Below are positions 25,572 through 35,024 of a stretch of DNA of 64,000 nucleotides, in pieces (position 1 is the stretch's first letter; the number at the start of each line of letters is the position of its first letter). The stretch spans positions 1 to 64,000 of the forward strand of contig NZ_BMSE01000009.1 of NCBI RefSeq assembly GCF_014648995.1, given 5' to 3'. This stretch comes from Streptomyces massasporeus (GTDB lineage: Bacteria; Actinomycetota; Actinomycetes; Streptomycetales; Streptomycetaceae). Made by a program: the position numbers and the translations under genes. The notes under the pieces were generated by a model. The model was given only the letters and a program-made list of their open reading frames with translations. It did no database searches and was not told the origin of the DNA.

Positions 25572-26072
25572 ATGACCACTTCCTCCGAGAAGACGGACCT
25601 GCTCGCCGCGTTCGCGGAGCAGCGCGCGCTGCTGCTGATCACCGTGCGCGGACTCACCGACGCGCAGGCCGGGCGGCGTACGACGGTGAGCGAGCTGACG
25701 CTCGGCGGCATCGTGAAGCACCTCGCCACGGGAGAGGAGATGTGGACCCGGATCATGTCCGAGCGCGACGGTGAACTGCCCGACGGCATGCTCGAGGTGG
25801 CGCAGTACCGCATGGCCGAGGGCGACACGCTCCCCGCGCTGCTGGAGCGCTACGCGTCGGCCGCCCGGGCCACCGAGGAGGCGGTGTCCGCGCTGCCGGA
25901 CCTGGACGTCAGCGTGCCGCTGCCGAAGACGCCCTGGTCCCCGCCGGAGCCCGAGTTCTGGTCCGCGCGCCGCATCCTGCTGCACCTGATCAGGGAGACC
26001 GCCCAGCACGCCGGGCACGCGGACCTCGTCCGGGAGACCCTGGACGGCGCGAACACCACGGCGCAGCGCTGA
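25572..26072 (+). CDS. DinB family protein (DUF664)
   Basis: A 166-residue four-helix protein of the DinB/YfiT-like superfamily, specifically the DUF664 type. The conserved opening KTDLLAAFAEQRALLLITVR, the metal-ligand His in LGGIVKHLATGEEMW and the C-terminal LIRETAQHAGHADLVRE supply the three His of the predicted metal site. Actinobacterial members often act as mycothiol-dependent transferases. Divergent from DUF4253, and followed by a terminator hairpin. Confidence 0.9.
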   Translation: MTTSSEKTDLLAAFAEQRALLLITVRGLTDAQAGRRTTVSELTLGGIVKHLATGEEMWTRIMSERDGELPDGMLEVAQYRMAEGDTLPALLERYASAARATEEAVSALPDLDVSVPLPKTPWSPPEPEFWSARRILLHLIRETAQHAGHADLVRETLDGANTTAQR

Positions 26073-26076
26073 CGCC

Positions 26077-26111
26077 CGAGGGCGGCACCCCCTGGGGGAG
26101 TGCCGCCCTCG
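26077..26111. terminator. Bidirectional hairpin between dinB-like gene and argS
   Basis: A perfect 12-bp stem (26077-26088 with 26100-26111) with an internal CCCC/GGGG extension in the loop lies four bases after the DinB stop. Degenerate copies of CCGGCGTCA follow before the argS stop at 26184. Confidence 0.8.
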
Positions 26112-26183
26112 ATGCGGTCACGGAAGAATCCGGCGTCAGAGCCGCCCGGCGTCAATGCCGCCCGGACTCCGAGCCGTCCGGCG

Positions 26184-27947
26184 TCAGAGCCGCTCGGGGG
26201 TCCGGATGCCCAGCAGGGCCATGCCCCGGTGGAGGGTGCGGGCCGTGACGTCGCAGAGGAACAGGCGGTTCTCGATCTGCTCCTGCGTCTCGGCCTTCAG
26301 GACCGGGCACTTGTCGTAGAACGTCGTGTACAGCGACGCCAGCTGGTACAGGTACGCCGCCAGCTTGTGCGGGGCGTACTCCGTCGCCGCCTCCGCCACC
26401 GTCGCCGCGAACGAGTCCGCGTGCAGGCCCAGCGCGCGCTCCGCCTCGTGCAGCTCCAGCTCGGGGTGCGCGGCCGGGCGGGAGGCGCCGGCCTTGCGCA
26501 GGATCGACTGGATACGGGCGTAGGCGTACTGGAGGTAGACGGAGGTGTCGCCGTTGAGCGAGACCATCTGGTCCAGGTCGAACTTGTAGTCGCGGTTGGC
26601 CGACGTCGACAGGTCGGCGTACTTCACCGCGCCGACGCCCACCTGGGTGCCGCGCTCGGCGATCTCCTCCTCGGAGAGGTCCTGGGCCTTCTCGCGGACG
26701 ACTGCCGAGGCGCGGTCGATCGCCTCGTCGAGGAGGTCGACCAGGCGGACCGTCTCGCCCTCACGGGTCTTGAAGGGCTTGCCGTCCTTGCCGAGGACCG
26801 TGCCGAAGGCCAGCTGGTGGGCCTTCACGTCGTCGCCCAGCCAGCCCGCCTTGCGGGCCGTCTCGAAGACCATCTTGAAGTGGAGCGACTGACGGGCGTC
26901 CACCACGTAGATGATGCTGTTCGCCTTGAGGTTGAAGACGCGGTCGCGGATCGCGGAGAGGTCCGTCGCCGCGTAGCCGTAGCCGCCGTCCGACTTCTGC
27001 ACGATCAGCGGGACCGGGTTGCCGTCCGGGCCCTTGATGTCGTCGAAGAAGACGCACAGGGCGCCCTCGGAGCGGACCGCGACGCCCGACTCCTCCAGGA
27101 GGCGGCAGGTCTCGGCGAGCATGTCGTTGTAACCCGACTCGCCGACGATGTCCGCGTCGCGGATCTCCATGTCCAGCTTCTCGAAGACGGAGAAGAAGTA
27201 GATCTTCGACTCGTCGACGAACTTCTGCCACGTGGCGAGGGTCTGCGGGTCGCCCGCCTGGAGGTCCACCACCCGGCGCCGGGCCCGGGTCTTGAACTCC
27301 TCGTCGGCGTCGAAGAGCTTGCGGGCGGCCTTGTAGAGGCGGTCGAGGTTCGACATCGCCTCTTCGCCGGAGGCATTGTCGGCCTTGTGGTCCAGCTCGT
27401 GCGGGTGCTCCTCCAGGTACTGGATGAGCATGCCGAACTGGGTGCCCCAGTCGCCGATGTGGTGGCGCCGGACCACGTTCTCGCCGGTGAACTCCAGCAG
27501 CTGCACCACCGCGTCGCCGATCACCGCGGAACGCAGGTGGCCGACGTGCATCTCCTTCGCCACGTTCGGCTGGGCGTAGTCGATGACCGTGGTGCCCGGC
27601 TGCTCGGCGTGCGGCACGCCGAGGCGGCCGGTGTCGTCGGCGTAACGCGCGGCGAGGTTCCCGGTGATCGCGCGGTCGGTGAGGGTGATGTTGAGGAAGC
27701 CGGGGCCGGAGACCTCGACGTCCTTGATCAGCTCACCCGACTCGACACCGGAGACGACCTGAGTGGCCAGCTCGCGCGGGTTGGCCTTCTCCTTCTTGGC
27801 CAGGGCCAGGATCCCGTTGGCCTGGAAGTCGGCCCGGTCGCTTCGTCGCAGCAGCGGGTCCGCGGAGCCGGCCTGCGGCAGGGCCGCCGACAGGGCCGCC
27901 GCGAGGCGCTGGTGGACGGAGTCGCTGAGGGACGTGACCGAGGCCAT
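26184..27947 (-). CDS. argS: Arginyl-tRNA synthetase
   Basis: A 587-residue class I synthetase. The N-terminal ArgRS domain, the HIGH motif as HVGH in PNVAKEMHVGHLRSAVIGD (about residue 120), and the FGTVLGKDGKPFKTREGE segment that replaces KMSKS in many bacterial ArgRS enzymes are visible; the DALR anticodon-binding domain covers the last 120 residues (YAYARIQSILRKAG). ATG 27947 starts the conserved MASVTSLSDSVHQRL. It is divergent from lysS with 158 bases between them, so two tRNA synthetase genes share a regulatory region. Confidence 0.96.
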   Translation of the reverse strand: MASVTSLSDSVHQRLAAALSAALPQAGSADPLLRRSDRADFQANGILALAKKEKANPRELATQVVSGVESGELIKDVEVSGPGFLNITLTDRAITGNLAARYADDTGRLGVPHAEQPGTTVIDYAQPNVAKEMHVGHLRSAVIGDAVVQLLEFTGENVVRRHHIGDWGTQFGMLIQYLEEHPHELDHKADNASGEEAMSNLDRLYKAARKLFDADEEFKTRARRRVVDLQAGDPQTLATWQKFVDESKIYFFSVFEKLDMEIRDADIVGESGYNDMLAETCRLLEESGVAVRSEGALCVFFDDIKGPDGNPVPLIVQKSDGGYGYAATDLSAIRDRVFNLKANSIIYVVDARQSLHFKMVFETARKAGWLGDDVKAHQLAFGTVLGKDGKPFKTREGETVRLVDLLDEAIDRASAVVREKAQDLSEEEIAERGTQVGVGAVKYADLSTSANRDYKFDLDQMVSLNGDTSVYLQYAYARIQSILRKAGASRPAAHPELELHEAERALGLHADSFAATVAEAATEYAPHKLAAYLYQLASLYTTFYDKCPVLKAETQEQIENRLFLCDVTARTLHRGMALLGIRTPERL

Positions 27948-28105
27948 AGGTAAGGGTGCCGTTCTCCTCGAGGGAATCGATAGACACGCCCAGTATCCCA
28001 TGGGGGTAAAGCCGTTTTTCCGGGCGCCAGGGGGTCTGGGACAATGGTGCGGTCAGCCGTGCGACCGTACCGGCTGCCCGATGCAGAAAGAAGGACGTGC
28101 CGATC

Positions 28106-29842
28106 GTGGCTCAGAGCACCGAGACCACCGACTGGGTCTCCCGTTTCGCGGATGAGGTCATCGAGGAGTCGGAGCGCCGGGCCCCGGGCAAACCCGTCGT
28201 CGTCGCGTCCGGCCTGTCACCCTCGGGCCCCATCCACCTCGGCAACCTGCGCGAGGTCATGACCCCGCACCTCGTCGCCGACGAGATCCGCCGCCGGGGC
28301 CACCAGGTGCGGCACCTGATCTCCTGGGACGACTACGACCGGTACCGCAAGGTGCCCAAGGGCATCGCCGGGGTCGACGAGGACAGCTACAAGGAGCACA
28401 TCGGCAAGCCGCTGACGTCCGTCCCGGCGCCGAAGGGCTCCTCGCACCCGAACTGGGCCGAGCACTTCAAAGCCGCGATGATCGAGTCGCTGGCCGAGCT
28501 GGGCGTGGAGTTCGACGGGATCAGCCAGACCGAGCAGTACACCACCGGCGTGTACCGCGAGCAGATCCTGCACGCCATCAGGCACCGCGGCGACATCGAC
28601 GCGATCCTCGACCAGTACCGCACGAAGAAGGCACCGGCGAAGAAGCAGGGCCAGAAGCCGGTCGACGAGGCCGAGCTGGAGGCCGCCGAGGGCTCCGGCG
28701 CGGCCGGTGAGGACGACGGCAGCTCCACCGCCGCCGGGTACTTCCCGTACAAGCCGTACTGCGGCAACTGCGAGAAGGACCTCACCTCCGTCACCTCCTA
28801 CGACGACGACTCCACCGAGCTGACCTACGCCTGTACCGCGTGCGGCTTCTCGGAGACGGTCCGGCTGAACGAGTTCAACCGCGGCAAGCTGGTCTGGAAG
28901 GTCGACTGGCCCATGCGCTGGGCGTACGAGGGGGTCGTGTTCGAGCCGTCCGGCGTCGACCACTCCTCCCCGGGGTCGTCGTTCCAGGTCGGCGGGCAGA
29001 TCGTCGGGATCTTCGGCGGGAAGCAGCCGATCGGGCCGATGTACGCGTTCGTCGGCATCTCCGGCATGGCGAAGATGTCCTCCTCGAAGGGCGGTGTGCC
29101 CACCCCGGCCGACGCCCTGCAGATCATGGAGCCGCAGCTGCTGCGCTGGCTGTACGCGCGCCGCAGGCCCAACCAGTCCTTCAAGGTCGCCTTCGACCAG
29201 GAGATCCAGCGGCTCTACGACGAGTGGGACCGGCTGGACGCCAAGGTCGCCGACGGCAGCGCCCTGCCGGCCGACGTGGCCGCGCACGCGCGCGCCGTGG
29301 GCACGGCCGCCGGTGAGCTGCCCCGGACGCCCCGGCCGCTGCCGTACCGGACGCTGGCGTCCGTCGCCGACATCACCGCCGGGCACGAGGACCAGGCGCT
29401 GCGCATCCTCAGCGAGCTGGATCCCGATCAGCCGCTGACCTCGCTCGACGAGGCGCGCCCGCGCTACGACAAGGCCGAGGCCTGGATCAACACGCACGTC
29501 CCCGCCGACCAGCGGACGATCGTGCGGGACGAGCCGGACGCCGAGCTGCTGAAGTCGCTCGACGAGGCCTCCCAGCAGTCGCTGCGGCTGCTGCTCGACG
29601 GGCTGGCCGAGCACTGGTCGCTCGACGGGCTGACGCACCTGGTCTACGGCGTGCCGAAGGTGCAGGCCGGGTTCTCCGCCGACGCCACGCCGAAGGAGCT
29701 GCCGCCGGAGATCAAGTCCGCCCAGCGGTCGTTCTTCGCGCTGCTGTACCACCTGCTGGTGGGCCGGGACACCGGGCCGCGGCTGCCCACGCTGCTGCTG
29801 GCGGTGGGGCAGGACCGGGTGCGCGCGCTGCTCGGCCAGTAG
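28106..29842 (+). CDS. lysS: Class I lysyl-tRNA synthetase
   Basis: A 578-residue archaeal-type LysRS, unrelated to the usual bacterial class II enzyme. Class I motifs are SGPIHLGNLRE (HIGH) and GMAKMSSSKG (KMSKS). A zinc-ribbon with CGNC and CTACG lies at about 235-265, and a charged linker with several Lys and Glu residues is inserted at 180-220. Streptomycetes carry this class I enzyme, usually beside another lysS. GTG 28106 is favoured because AAGGA lies 10 bases upstream; GTG 28097 would sit almost against it. Confidence 0.94.
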   Translation: MAQSTETTDWVSRFADEVIEESERRAPGKPVVVASGLSPSGPIHLGNLREVMTPHLVADEIRRRGHQVRHLISWDDYDRYRKVPKGIAGVDEDSYKEHIGKPLTSVPAPKGSSHPNWAEHFKAAMIESLAELGVEFDGISQTEQYTTGVYREQILHAIRHRGDIDAILDQYRTKKAPAKKQGQKPVDEAELEAAEGSGAAGEDDGSSTAAGYFPYKPYCGNCEKDLTSVTSYDDDSTELTYACTACGFSETVRLNEFNRGKLVWKVDWPMRWAYEGVVFEPSGVDHSSPGSSFQVGGQIVGIFGGKQPIGPMYAFVGISGMAKMSSSKGGVPTPADALQIMEPQLLRWLYARRRPNQSFKVAFDQEIQRLYDEWDRLDAKVADGSALPADVAAHARAVGTAAGELPRTPRPLPYRTLASVADITAGHEDQALRILSELDPDQPLTSLDEARPRYDKAEAWINTHVPADQRTIVRDEPDAELLKSLDEASQQSLRLLLDGLAEHWSLDGLTHLVYGVPKVQAGFSADATPKELPPEIKSAQRSFFALLYHLLVGRDTGPRLPTLLLAVGQDRVRALLGQ

Positions 29843-29855
29843 TCGCCCGACAGGG

Positions 29856-29883
29856 AAGGGGCCCTCCAGCCGGAGGGCCCCTT
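29856..29883. terminator. Bidirectional hairpin after lysS
   Basis: A perfect 12-bp stem (29856-29867 with 29872-29883) with an AGCC loop lies 13 bases after lysS and 6 bases from the stop of the convergent methyltransferase. The right arm ends CCCCTT. Confidence 0.88.
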
Positions 29884-29889
29884 CTCGTG

Positions 29890-30987
29890 TCAGGCCCCGG
29901 GCTTCTGGAACAGCAGCATCGTCGACGAGCCGAACGCCTCGGTGTCCGTGTGGGTGCTGCTCACCAGCCGGAAGCCGTGCCGGCTGATCTCCTCGGTGAG
30001 GGCGTCCCCGGACCGCTCCGCGTAGGGGAGCACCTCCAGGCCGATGTTCTTCTCGCCGTCCTCGACGCGGATCCTGCGGGAGATGACCCGCCCCGGGACG
30101 AGGTCTTCGGAGATGCCGTCGTAGTCGGGGATGGAGAAGAAGCCCTTCCCCCACTCGCTCGCGCAGTGGTCCACGACGAAGTGCCCGCCCGGGCGGAGGA
30201 TCTCGTGGACGCGGGAGATGTGGCGGGCCCGCTGCTCCTCGTCGACCAGCATGTGCAGGCAGCCCATGTTCATCGCGAGGTCGAAGCCGCCCTCCTCGAA
30301 GCCGCGCAGATAGATGATGTCGCGCTCCATGAACCCGGAGGCGTCCAGGTTCGCGGCGGCGGCCCGCTCCCGCGCGCGGGACAGCGCCGAGTGGGACACG
30401 TCGACCGAGACGACGTCGTGCCCCTGCGACAGCAGGTAGAGGGAGTCGCGGCCCTCGCCGCAGCCCAGGTCGATGATCCGCCCGGCGAAGACGTCCGGGC
30501 GCTCCTGCATGAGCAGGTGCAGCGAGGCGTTCGGCTCCGCCGACTCCCACAGCTCGGCGCCGTGCTCGTACACGGTCCGGTAACGGTCCTCGTAGCCGTA
30601 GTAGTAGTCGTCGAGGGTGCCGACGATGCTGCGGACGTCGTCGCTGGTGGGGGAGAACTCCACCGGGGCGGCCGTGACGTCGGCGTCCGCGCCCAGCACC
30701 AGGAGCGCGGTGTCGTCGAGCAGCCCGATGGCCAGCAGGTACTGCGACTCCGAGCACTCGACCGCCTCGCCGACCCCGAAGGGCGCGCAACACTCCTTCA
30801 GGGCGTCCAGGGTCAGGGCCGCCGCCTTCTCGCAGACGAAGACCGCCGCCCGGCCGTGGGTCACCTTGGCGGCGAAGCCGGACGGGCTGTCGAGCTGCCA
30901 CACGGTGGTCCGGTCGGCGAGTTTGATCGTGCTCGGCGGCACGTCGCCGGGCGCGGTCTCGTCGAGTATCGCTTGGTAAAGGCTCAC
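29890..30987 (-). CDS. Class I SAM-dependent methyltransferase, last gene of ATP-grasp operon 1
   Basis: A 365-residue protein. Residues 1-135 form an N-terminal domain I do not recognise, rich in beta-strand pattern. From about 165 there is a class I methyltransferase: IIDLGCGEGRDSLYLLSQG (motif I), VVSVDVSHSALSRARERA, and FDLAMNMGCLHMLVDEE (motif post I region), then ILRPGGHFVVDH. The GTG start overlaps the stop of the TPR gene (GTGA), so it is the fourth gene of a tightly coupled operon with an ATP-grasp ligase. It probably methylates an intermediate or product of that ligase, or one of its substrates; this is inference. Confidence 0.86.
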   Translation of the reverse strand: MSLYQAILDETAPGDVPPSTIKLADRTTVWQLDSPSGFAAKVTHGRAAVFVCEKAAALTLDALKECCAPFGVGEAVECSESQYLLAIGLLDDTALLVLGADADVTAAPVEFSPTSDDVRSIVGTLDDYYYGYEDRYRTVYEHGAELWESAEPNASLHLLMQERPDVFAGRIIDLGCGEGRDSLYLLSQGHDVVSVDVSHSALSRARERAAAANLDASGFMERDIIYLRGFEEGGFDLAMNMGCLHMLVDEEQRARHISRVHEILRPGGHFVVDHCASEWGKGFFSIPDYDGISEDLVPGRVISRRIRVEDGEKNIGLEVLPYAERSGDALTEEISRHGFRLVSSTHTDTEAFGSSTMLLFQKPGA

Positions 30988-32306
30988 TTCAGTACCCCCT
31001 GTGTGTGGCGTTCGGATGTGCGCAGCGCCGCCAGCCGGGCCGCGTACTCGTCGAGCACGGGGCTGCGGTGGCGGAAGATCCGGCCGGACTCGCGCAGGTG
31101 CTCGGCGAGTTCGTAGTTGCGGGAGCGGAGGGCCGCCTCGATCCCGGTGAGTTCGACGACGTCGCGCTGGGCGTTGCTGCCGCCCATCGCGAACGCCCGG
31201 TGGTAGGACCTGGCCAGCCGGTCGGCGGCGTCGGCGTAGTCGCCGGTGGTGAAGGAGCGGAAGCCGAGGAAGACGTCGACCATCTCCTCGGGCACCTCCT
31301 TGCCGCGGGACAGGACGGCTTCCAGGAGGGCGTCGGCGCGGCCGTACTCGCCGACCTGGCAGTAGGTGAGGTACGCGTGGAAGTCGTTGAAGAGGTACCA
31401 GCTCTCCTCCAGGTACTGCTCCCACTCCTGGTAGAGCGAGCGCCAGTAGGCGGAGAGGTCGAGCTGCGGCCTGATCAGGGCGAGGCGCCAGAGCAGGGTG
31501 ACGGCGTCCAGGTCCTCGGCCGAGCGCAGGGACGTCTTCCTGCGGATGCCGATGCGGTAACAGGCCAGCACTTCCTGGATGTTGTCCGCGTAGAGCTCGA
31601 ACAGGGCGTAGTGCCACCAGACGTGGATGCGCATGGGGGTCGAGGCGTCGCGGCCGCGCATGTAGTCGCGGATGTAGCGGGCGCCCTCCTCGTGCCGGCC
31701 GGTCTCGTACAGGCAGTGCACCATCGCGTGCATCGCGTAGATGTCGTCGGCGTTCAGCGCGAGGGCCAGCCGGCAGCGTTCGATCGCCGCCTCGATCAGG
31801 CCGTTCTCCTCCAGCGCGAAGGCGTGCAGGCCGTGCAGGTAGCCGATGACCGGGTCGTCGGGGGCGAAGGCCGCCAGGGAGTCGGTCGTCGTGGCGAGCA
31901 TGTGCGGGGCGTCGCCGAGGAAGAAGTCCAGCATGTGCACGGCGTAGATCGACACGGCGTCGCCGGGATACGTGTCGACGAGGGTCTGGAAGCCGTTGCG
32001 GGCGGCGACCAGGTCCCCGGTGGTCCAGAAGCCGAGGGCGGAGCGCATCGCCTCGGTCCGGGCGTCGGCGGGACCGGTCTCCGGCAGGGCTGCGAGGATC
32101 GCGCCGGCCTCCTCGACCGCCGGGCGCTCCATGGAGCACAGCAGGTCCACGGCCAGGATCAGGTGAAGGGCCGCACCGGAGCGGCGACATCGGGCGTGGT
32201 CCAGTTTCATGGAGACGAGTTGGACGATCGCCCTCTCGACCCTTTCCAAGTCCGGCGGGCTTTCCACGTGTTGCGGAACGCCTCGGGAATCGGTGAGCAC
32301 GGTCAT
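30984..32306 (-). CDS. TTC38-like tetratricopeptide repeat protein
   Basis: A 440-residue all-helical protein. Repeats with the TPR pattern run from about residue 80 to 420. The segment YAMHAMVHCLYETGRHEEGA followed by IHVWWHYALFELYADNIQEV has the His/Trp-rich appearance of the TTC38 family, whose repeats carry a conserved set of His and Trp residues. The role of TTC38-like proteins is unknown, but they occur in several natural-product clusters. ATG 32306 overlaps the MFS stop (ATGA); its own stop overlaps the methyltransferase start. Probably a partner or scaffold in the same pathway. Confidence 0.75.
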   Translation of the reverse strand: MTVLTDSRGVPQHVESPPDLERVERAIVQLVSMKLDHARCRRSGAALHLILAVDLLCSMERPAVEEAGAILAALPETGPADARTEAMRSALGFWTTGDLVAARNGFQTLVDTYPGDAVSIYAVHMLDFFLGDAPHMLATTTDSLAAFAPDDPVIGYLHGLHAFALEENGLIEAAIERCRLALALNADDIYAMHAMVHCLYETGRHEEGARYIRDYMRGRDASTPMRIHVWWHYALFELYADNIQEVLACYRIGIRRKTSLRSAEDLDAVTLLWRLALIRPQLDLSAYWRSLYQEWEQYLEESWYLFNDFHAYLTYCQVGEYGRADALLEAVLSRGKEVPEEMVDVFLGFRSFTTGDYADAADRLARSYHRAFAMGGSNAQRDVVELTGIEAALRSRNYELAEHLRESGRIFRHRSPVLDEYAARLAALRTSERHTQGVLK

Positions 32307-33454
32307 TCGGACACCTCCGCCGGTACGAGTCGGTTGTGCTGGGCCTTGCGAATGGCGTGGAACGAGAGAACGAGCAGCAGGGTCAGCGCGAACGGCGCCA
32401 GCCAGATCTGCGCGGAGAAGAATCTGCCGCCCGCGAGGACCACCGACAGCAAAAGGAGGGAGCAGGCGTTCGCGTTCGCCACGATCGCGCCGACCTGGCG
32501 TGGCGAGAAGTTCTCCGCGGCTTCCGCGCGCAGGAGTACGCGCAGGGAACCGAAGGCGCATCCGAGAGCGAAGACGGCGACCATCTGCGCCGCCCCGAAT
32601 ACCGGGACGACGGCCCAGATCACCATCGCCGCGGCCACCGCGCCGGCGGCTCCCGTCAGCACCCAGCGCATGTCCAGGCTTTTCGTGAGCCGGTGCAGGA
32701 AGGTTCCGGCGACGGCCATTCCGATGCCGAGCAGCATGTCCAGGACGCCGACGGTGAGCATGCTCCTGCCGTGGGCGAGGGCCTGCAGCGGCAGCATGAG
32801 GTTGAACGTCCCCAGGATGGGCCAGACCAGGAGGAAGGCCAGGAGGTAGAGCCCGCCCACGCCACCCGCGCGCCGCGGCCCGGCCGTCTCGGGTTCCTCC
32901 TGCGCGGTGGTGGCGGAGCGGTGCGACCCGAGGCTCAGGACGGCGACGACGGCGAACAGTCCGGCGCACACGACCAGCACCCACTCGGTCCGGATCAGGC
33001 GAGTGAACAGCGGGGCGAACAGCGGACCGACCATCAGGGCGACCTGGTTGACGGTCATGGTGAGCGAACTGTGCTTGCGCAGGGCCTCACCGTGCACTCC
33101 GGACGCCTCGTCGTTGAACCAGACCTCCCAGGTCGACTCCAGGTAGAAGAAGAAGATCCACAGGACGAAGTTCAGGGCGACGACCGCGTGCACCTGGGAC
33201 CAGCAGGCCGCGATCGCGAGCAGCGTCAGACAGATCCCGGTGAGGCCCGCCGCGGTCATCCGGGCCCCGCCGGTGATCGGCGTGAAGCGGATCAGCGGCG
33301 GGACGAAGACGGCCGGGACGAAGGAGAGCGTGGTGGAGACGGCCAGCGCGTCGTAGCCGCCGCCCTGCGCGGACGCGATGTGCCAGTTCAGGAGCAGCAG
33401 CACCACTCCGTTGAAGAATCGGTAGAGACCGGAGTAGAGCGTGTACCGTGTCAC
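32303..33454 (-). CDS. MFS transporter of ATP-grasp operon 1
   Basis: A 383-residue protein with about eleven to twelve hydrophobic helices (LYRFFNGVVLLLLNWHIA at the start, LLLVLSFHAIRKAQHN at the end) and a charged central loop around residues 185-205. The shape is major facilitator, multidrug-efflux type. It begins at GTG 33454 inside the stop of the ATP-grasp gene and ends in the start of the TPR gene. In such a coupled operon it is most likely the exporter of the ligase product and may also give self-resistance. Confidence 0.88.
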   Translation of the reverse strand: MTRYTLYSGLYRFFNGVVLLLLNWHIASAQGGGYDALAVSTTLSFVPAVFVPPLIRFTPITGGARMTAAGLTGICLTLLAIAACWSQVHAVVALNFVLWIFFFYLESTWEVWFNDEASGVHGEALRKHSSLTMTVNQVALMVGPLFAPLFTRLIRTEWVLVVCAGLFAVVAVLSLGSHRSATTAQEEPETAGPRRAGGVGGLYLLAFLLVWPILGTFNLMLPLQALAHGRSMLTVGVLDMLLGIGMAVAGTFLHRLTKSLDMRWVLTGAAGAVAAAMVIWAVVPVFGAAQMVAVFALGCAFGSLRVLLRAEAAENFSPRQVGAIVANANACSLLLLSVVLAGGRFFSAQIWLAPFALTLLLVLSFHAIRKAQHNRLVPAEVSE

Positions 33455-34713
33455 GCCCCGGCCGCCTCACCCGTCACGAAGATCTGGTCGGACAGGTCCT
33501 TCGCCACCGTCACCGGCAGCGGCGTCTTCGCATCGAACAGCTCGTCCCATTCGAGCTCGATGAGGCCTTCCCGGGTGCTCCAGTTCTTGGCCGCGTGGGA
33601 GACGTCGCCGGGCTTGGCGCCGATGTTGACGCTGCGCACCTCGGGCGGCAGCGGCTTCCCGTCGAGCACGTCCAGGATCCGTCCCGGCGCGGCCTTGAGG
33701 AACGCGATCGCCGAGGTCCTGACGGGCGTCGCGGCGGCGACGGTGTCCAGGAGGTCGACGCCCAGGTAGGAACCGACGTGCAGCCGGTAGGGGTTGAGCT
33801 CGTAGGCCCGCTCGACCTGGTCCATGATCCCGTCGCCGCCCGGGCGGGCCGCCACCTCGATCACCCAGGGCGTCCCCTCCGCGCCGAACTTGATCTCCAC
33901 ATGGGCGAGACCCCGGTCGATGCCCAGCGCGACACAGGCCCGTACCGCGAGGTCGGTCAGCGCCTCGTCGCCCGTGCGGTGACTCGGCACCAGGTGGGCG
34001 AGCTCGGCGAACCAGGGGCGCGGGGACAGGTACTTCTCCGTCACGGCGAGGACCCGCGCGCGCCCGGCACCGCAGAGCACCTCCACGGACACCTCGTCGT
34101 CGGAGTCGACGAACTGCTCGACCATGTACTTGTCGCCGAGGATGTTGAACGCCGCGCCGTACTGGGCGATGACGCCCTTGGACTCCGCGAGGCCGGCCAG
34201 CGCCTCCTCGCGGGTCGTGGCCAGGACGACGCCGCCGCTGCCGCCGAAGTCGTACGGCTTGATGACCACGGGCAGGCCGAGGTCCTCGACCGCGTCGAGC
34301 AGTTCCTCCTTGGACTGCACCAGCCGGGACCGGGGGGTGCGCACACCGGCGGCCAGGAGGGCCTGCTTCATCGCGTGCTTGTTGCGGGCGTTGGTGACCG
34401 CGGTGGCGTCCAGGCCGCCCAGGCCCAGGGTGCGGTTCACGACGTTCGCCGAGTGCACCGTCCAGTCGTTGAGCGGCACGACGACCCGGGGGTGCCAGCC
34501 CCGGGCGGAGTGCCGGCGGATGGCCCGCAGCAGGGAGTCCGCGTCCTTCGGGTCGGCGGAGAGCATGGTGTCGAACGTGCGGTTCAGTCTGCGGACGGCG
34601 TCCTCCGACGCCGCCCAGACCGGAAGGCCGATGGCCTCTTTCGCGCCCGAGAAGGCTCTTTCCCGGAGATATTGGTCGGCTCCGAGCAGGAGTACATATT
34701 CTTTTGGCTGCAT
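33451..34713 (-). CDS. ATP-grasp ligase, first gene of operon 1
   Basis: A 420-residue ATP-grasp enzyme (carboxylate-amine ligase type). The N-terminal Rossmann-like pre-ATP domain covers about 1-110. The ATP-grasp domain contains LPVVIKPYDFGGSGGVVLAT (glycine-rich ATP loop), YMVEQFVDSDDEVSVEVLCG and AHVEIKFGAEGTPWVIEVAARPGGDG (magnesium ligands Glu and the Asn/Arg position). This pattern is seen in L-amino-acid ligases and related peptide synthetases that activate a carboxylate as acyl phosphate. It leads a four-gene run with 4-base overlaps. Substrates unknown. Confidence 0.88.
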   Translation of the reverse strand: MQPKEYVLLLGADQYLRERAFSGAKEAIGLPVWAASEDAVRRLNRTFDTMLSADPKDADSLLRAIRRHSARGWHPRVVVPLNDWTVHSANVVNRTLGLGGLDATAVTNARNKHAMKQALLAAGVRTPRSRLVQSKEELLDAVEDLGLPVVIKPYDFGGSGGVVLATTREEALAGLAESKGVIAQYGAAFNILGDKYMVEQFVDSDDEVSVEVLCGAGRARVLAVTEKYLSPRPWFAELAHLVPSHRTGDEALTDLAVRACVALGIDRGLAHVEIKFGAEGTPWVIEVAARPGGDGIMDQVERAYELNPYRLHVGSYLGVDLLDTVAAATPVRTSAIAFLKAAPGRILDVLDGKPLPPEVRSVNIGAKPGDVSHAAKNWSTREGLIELEWDELFDAKTPLPVTVAKDLSDQIFVTGEAAGA

Positions 34714-35024
34714 GGCTGCGCCCCCAACTTCCAGAATTCCCCCGCCATGCGACGTCGCTACGTGACGTCGTCGCCCGGGAGTTGGGTGATAAAGTGAATC
34801 AATTCATCGCCGAGAGGGGTCGCCGCAGTCGGCTTGCGGCGAACTCGTGTCATCTCTATCGGCGTGTCAGTGAACTGCCTGCATAGATCCCCCGCTTCCG
34901 CCGCAGGATCGTAGCCACGCGGCGCGGGGGCGCGCAAGGGATTGTTTTCGGAAATGGCCTGAACAGAGCCGTGGGCCGGCCGGGGGCCCGGCGACGGAAT
35001 AAATGATTCCGAAATTTCCCCCGG
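34714..35024. other. Promoter region of ATP-grasp operon 1
   Basis: This 311-base gap between the operon start and the DUF2637 gene end is visibly less GC-rich than its surroundings (34780-34860 and 34990-35020). It holds CCCAACT (34723-34729) facing AGTTGGG (34780-34786) and, between them, two GACGTC palindromes at 34751 and 34764. These may be operators for the leftward operon. No gene is seen. Confidence 0.5.
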
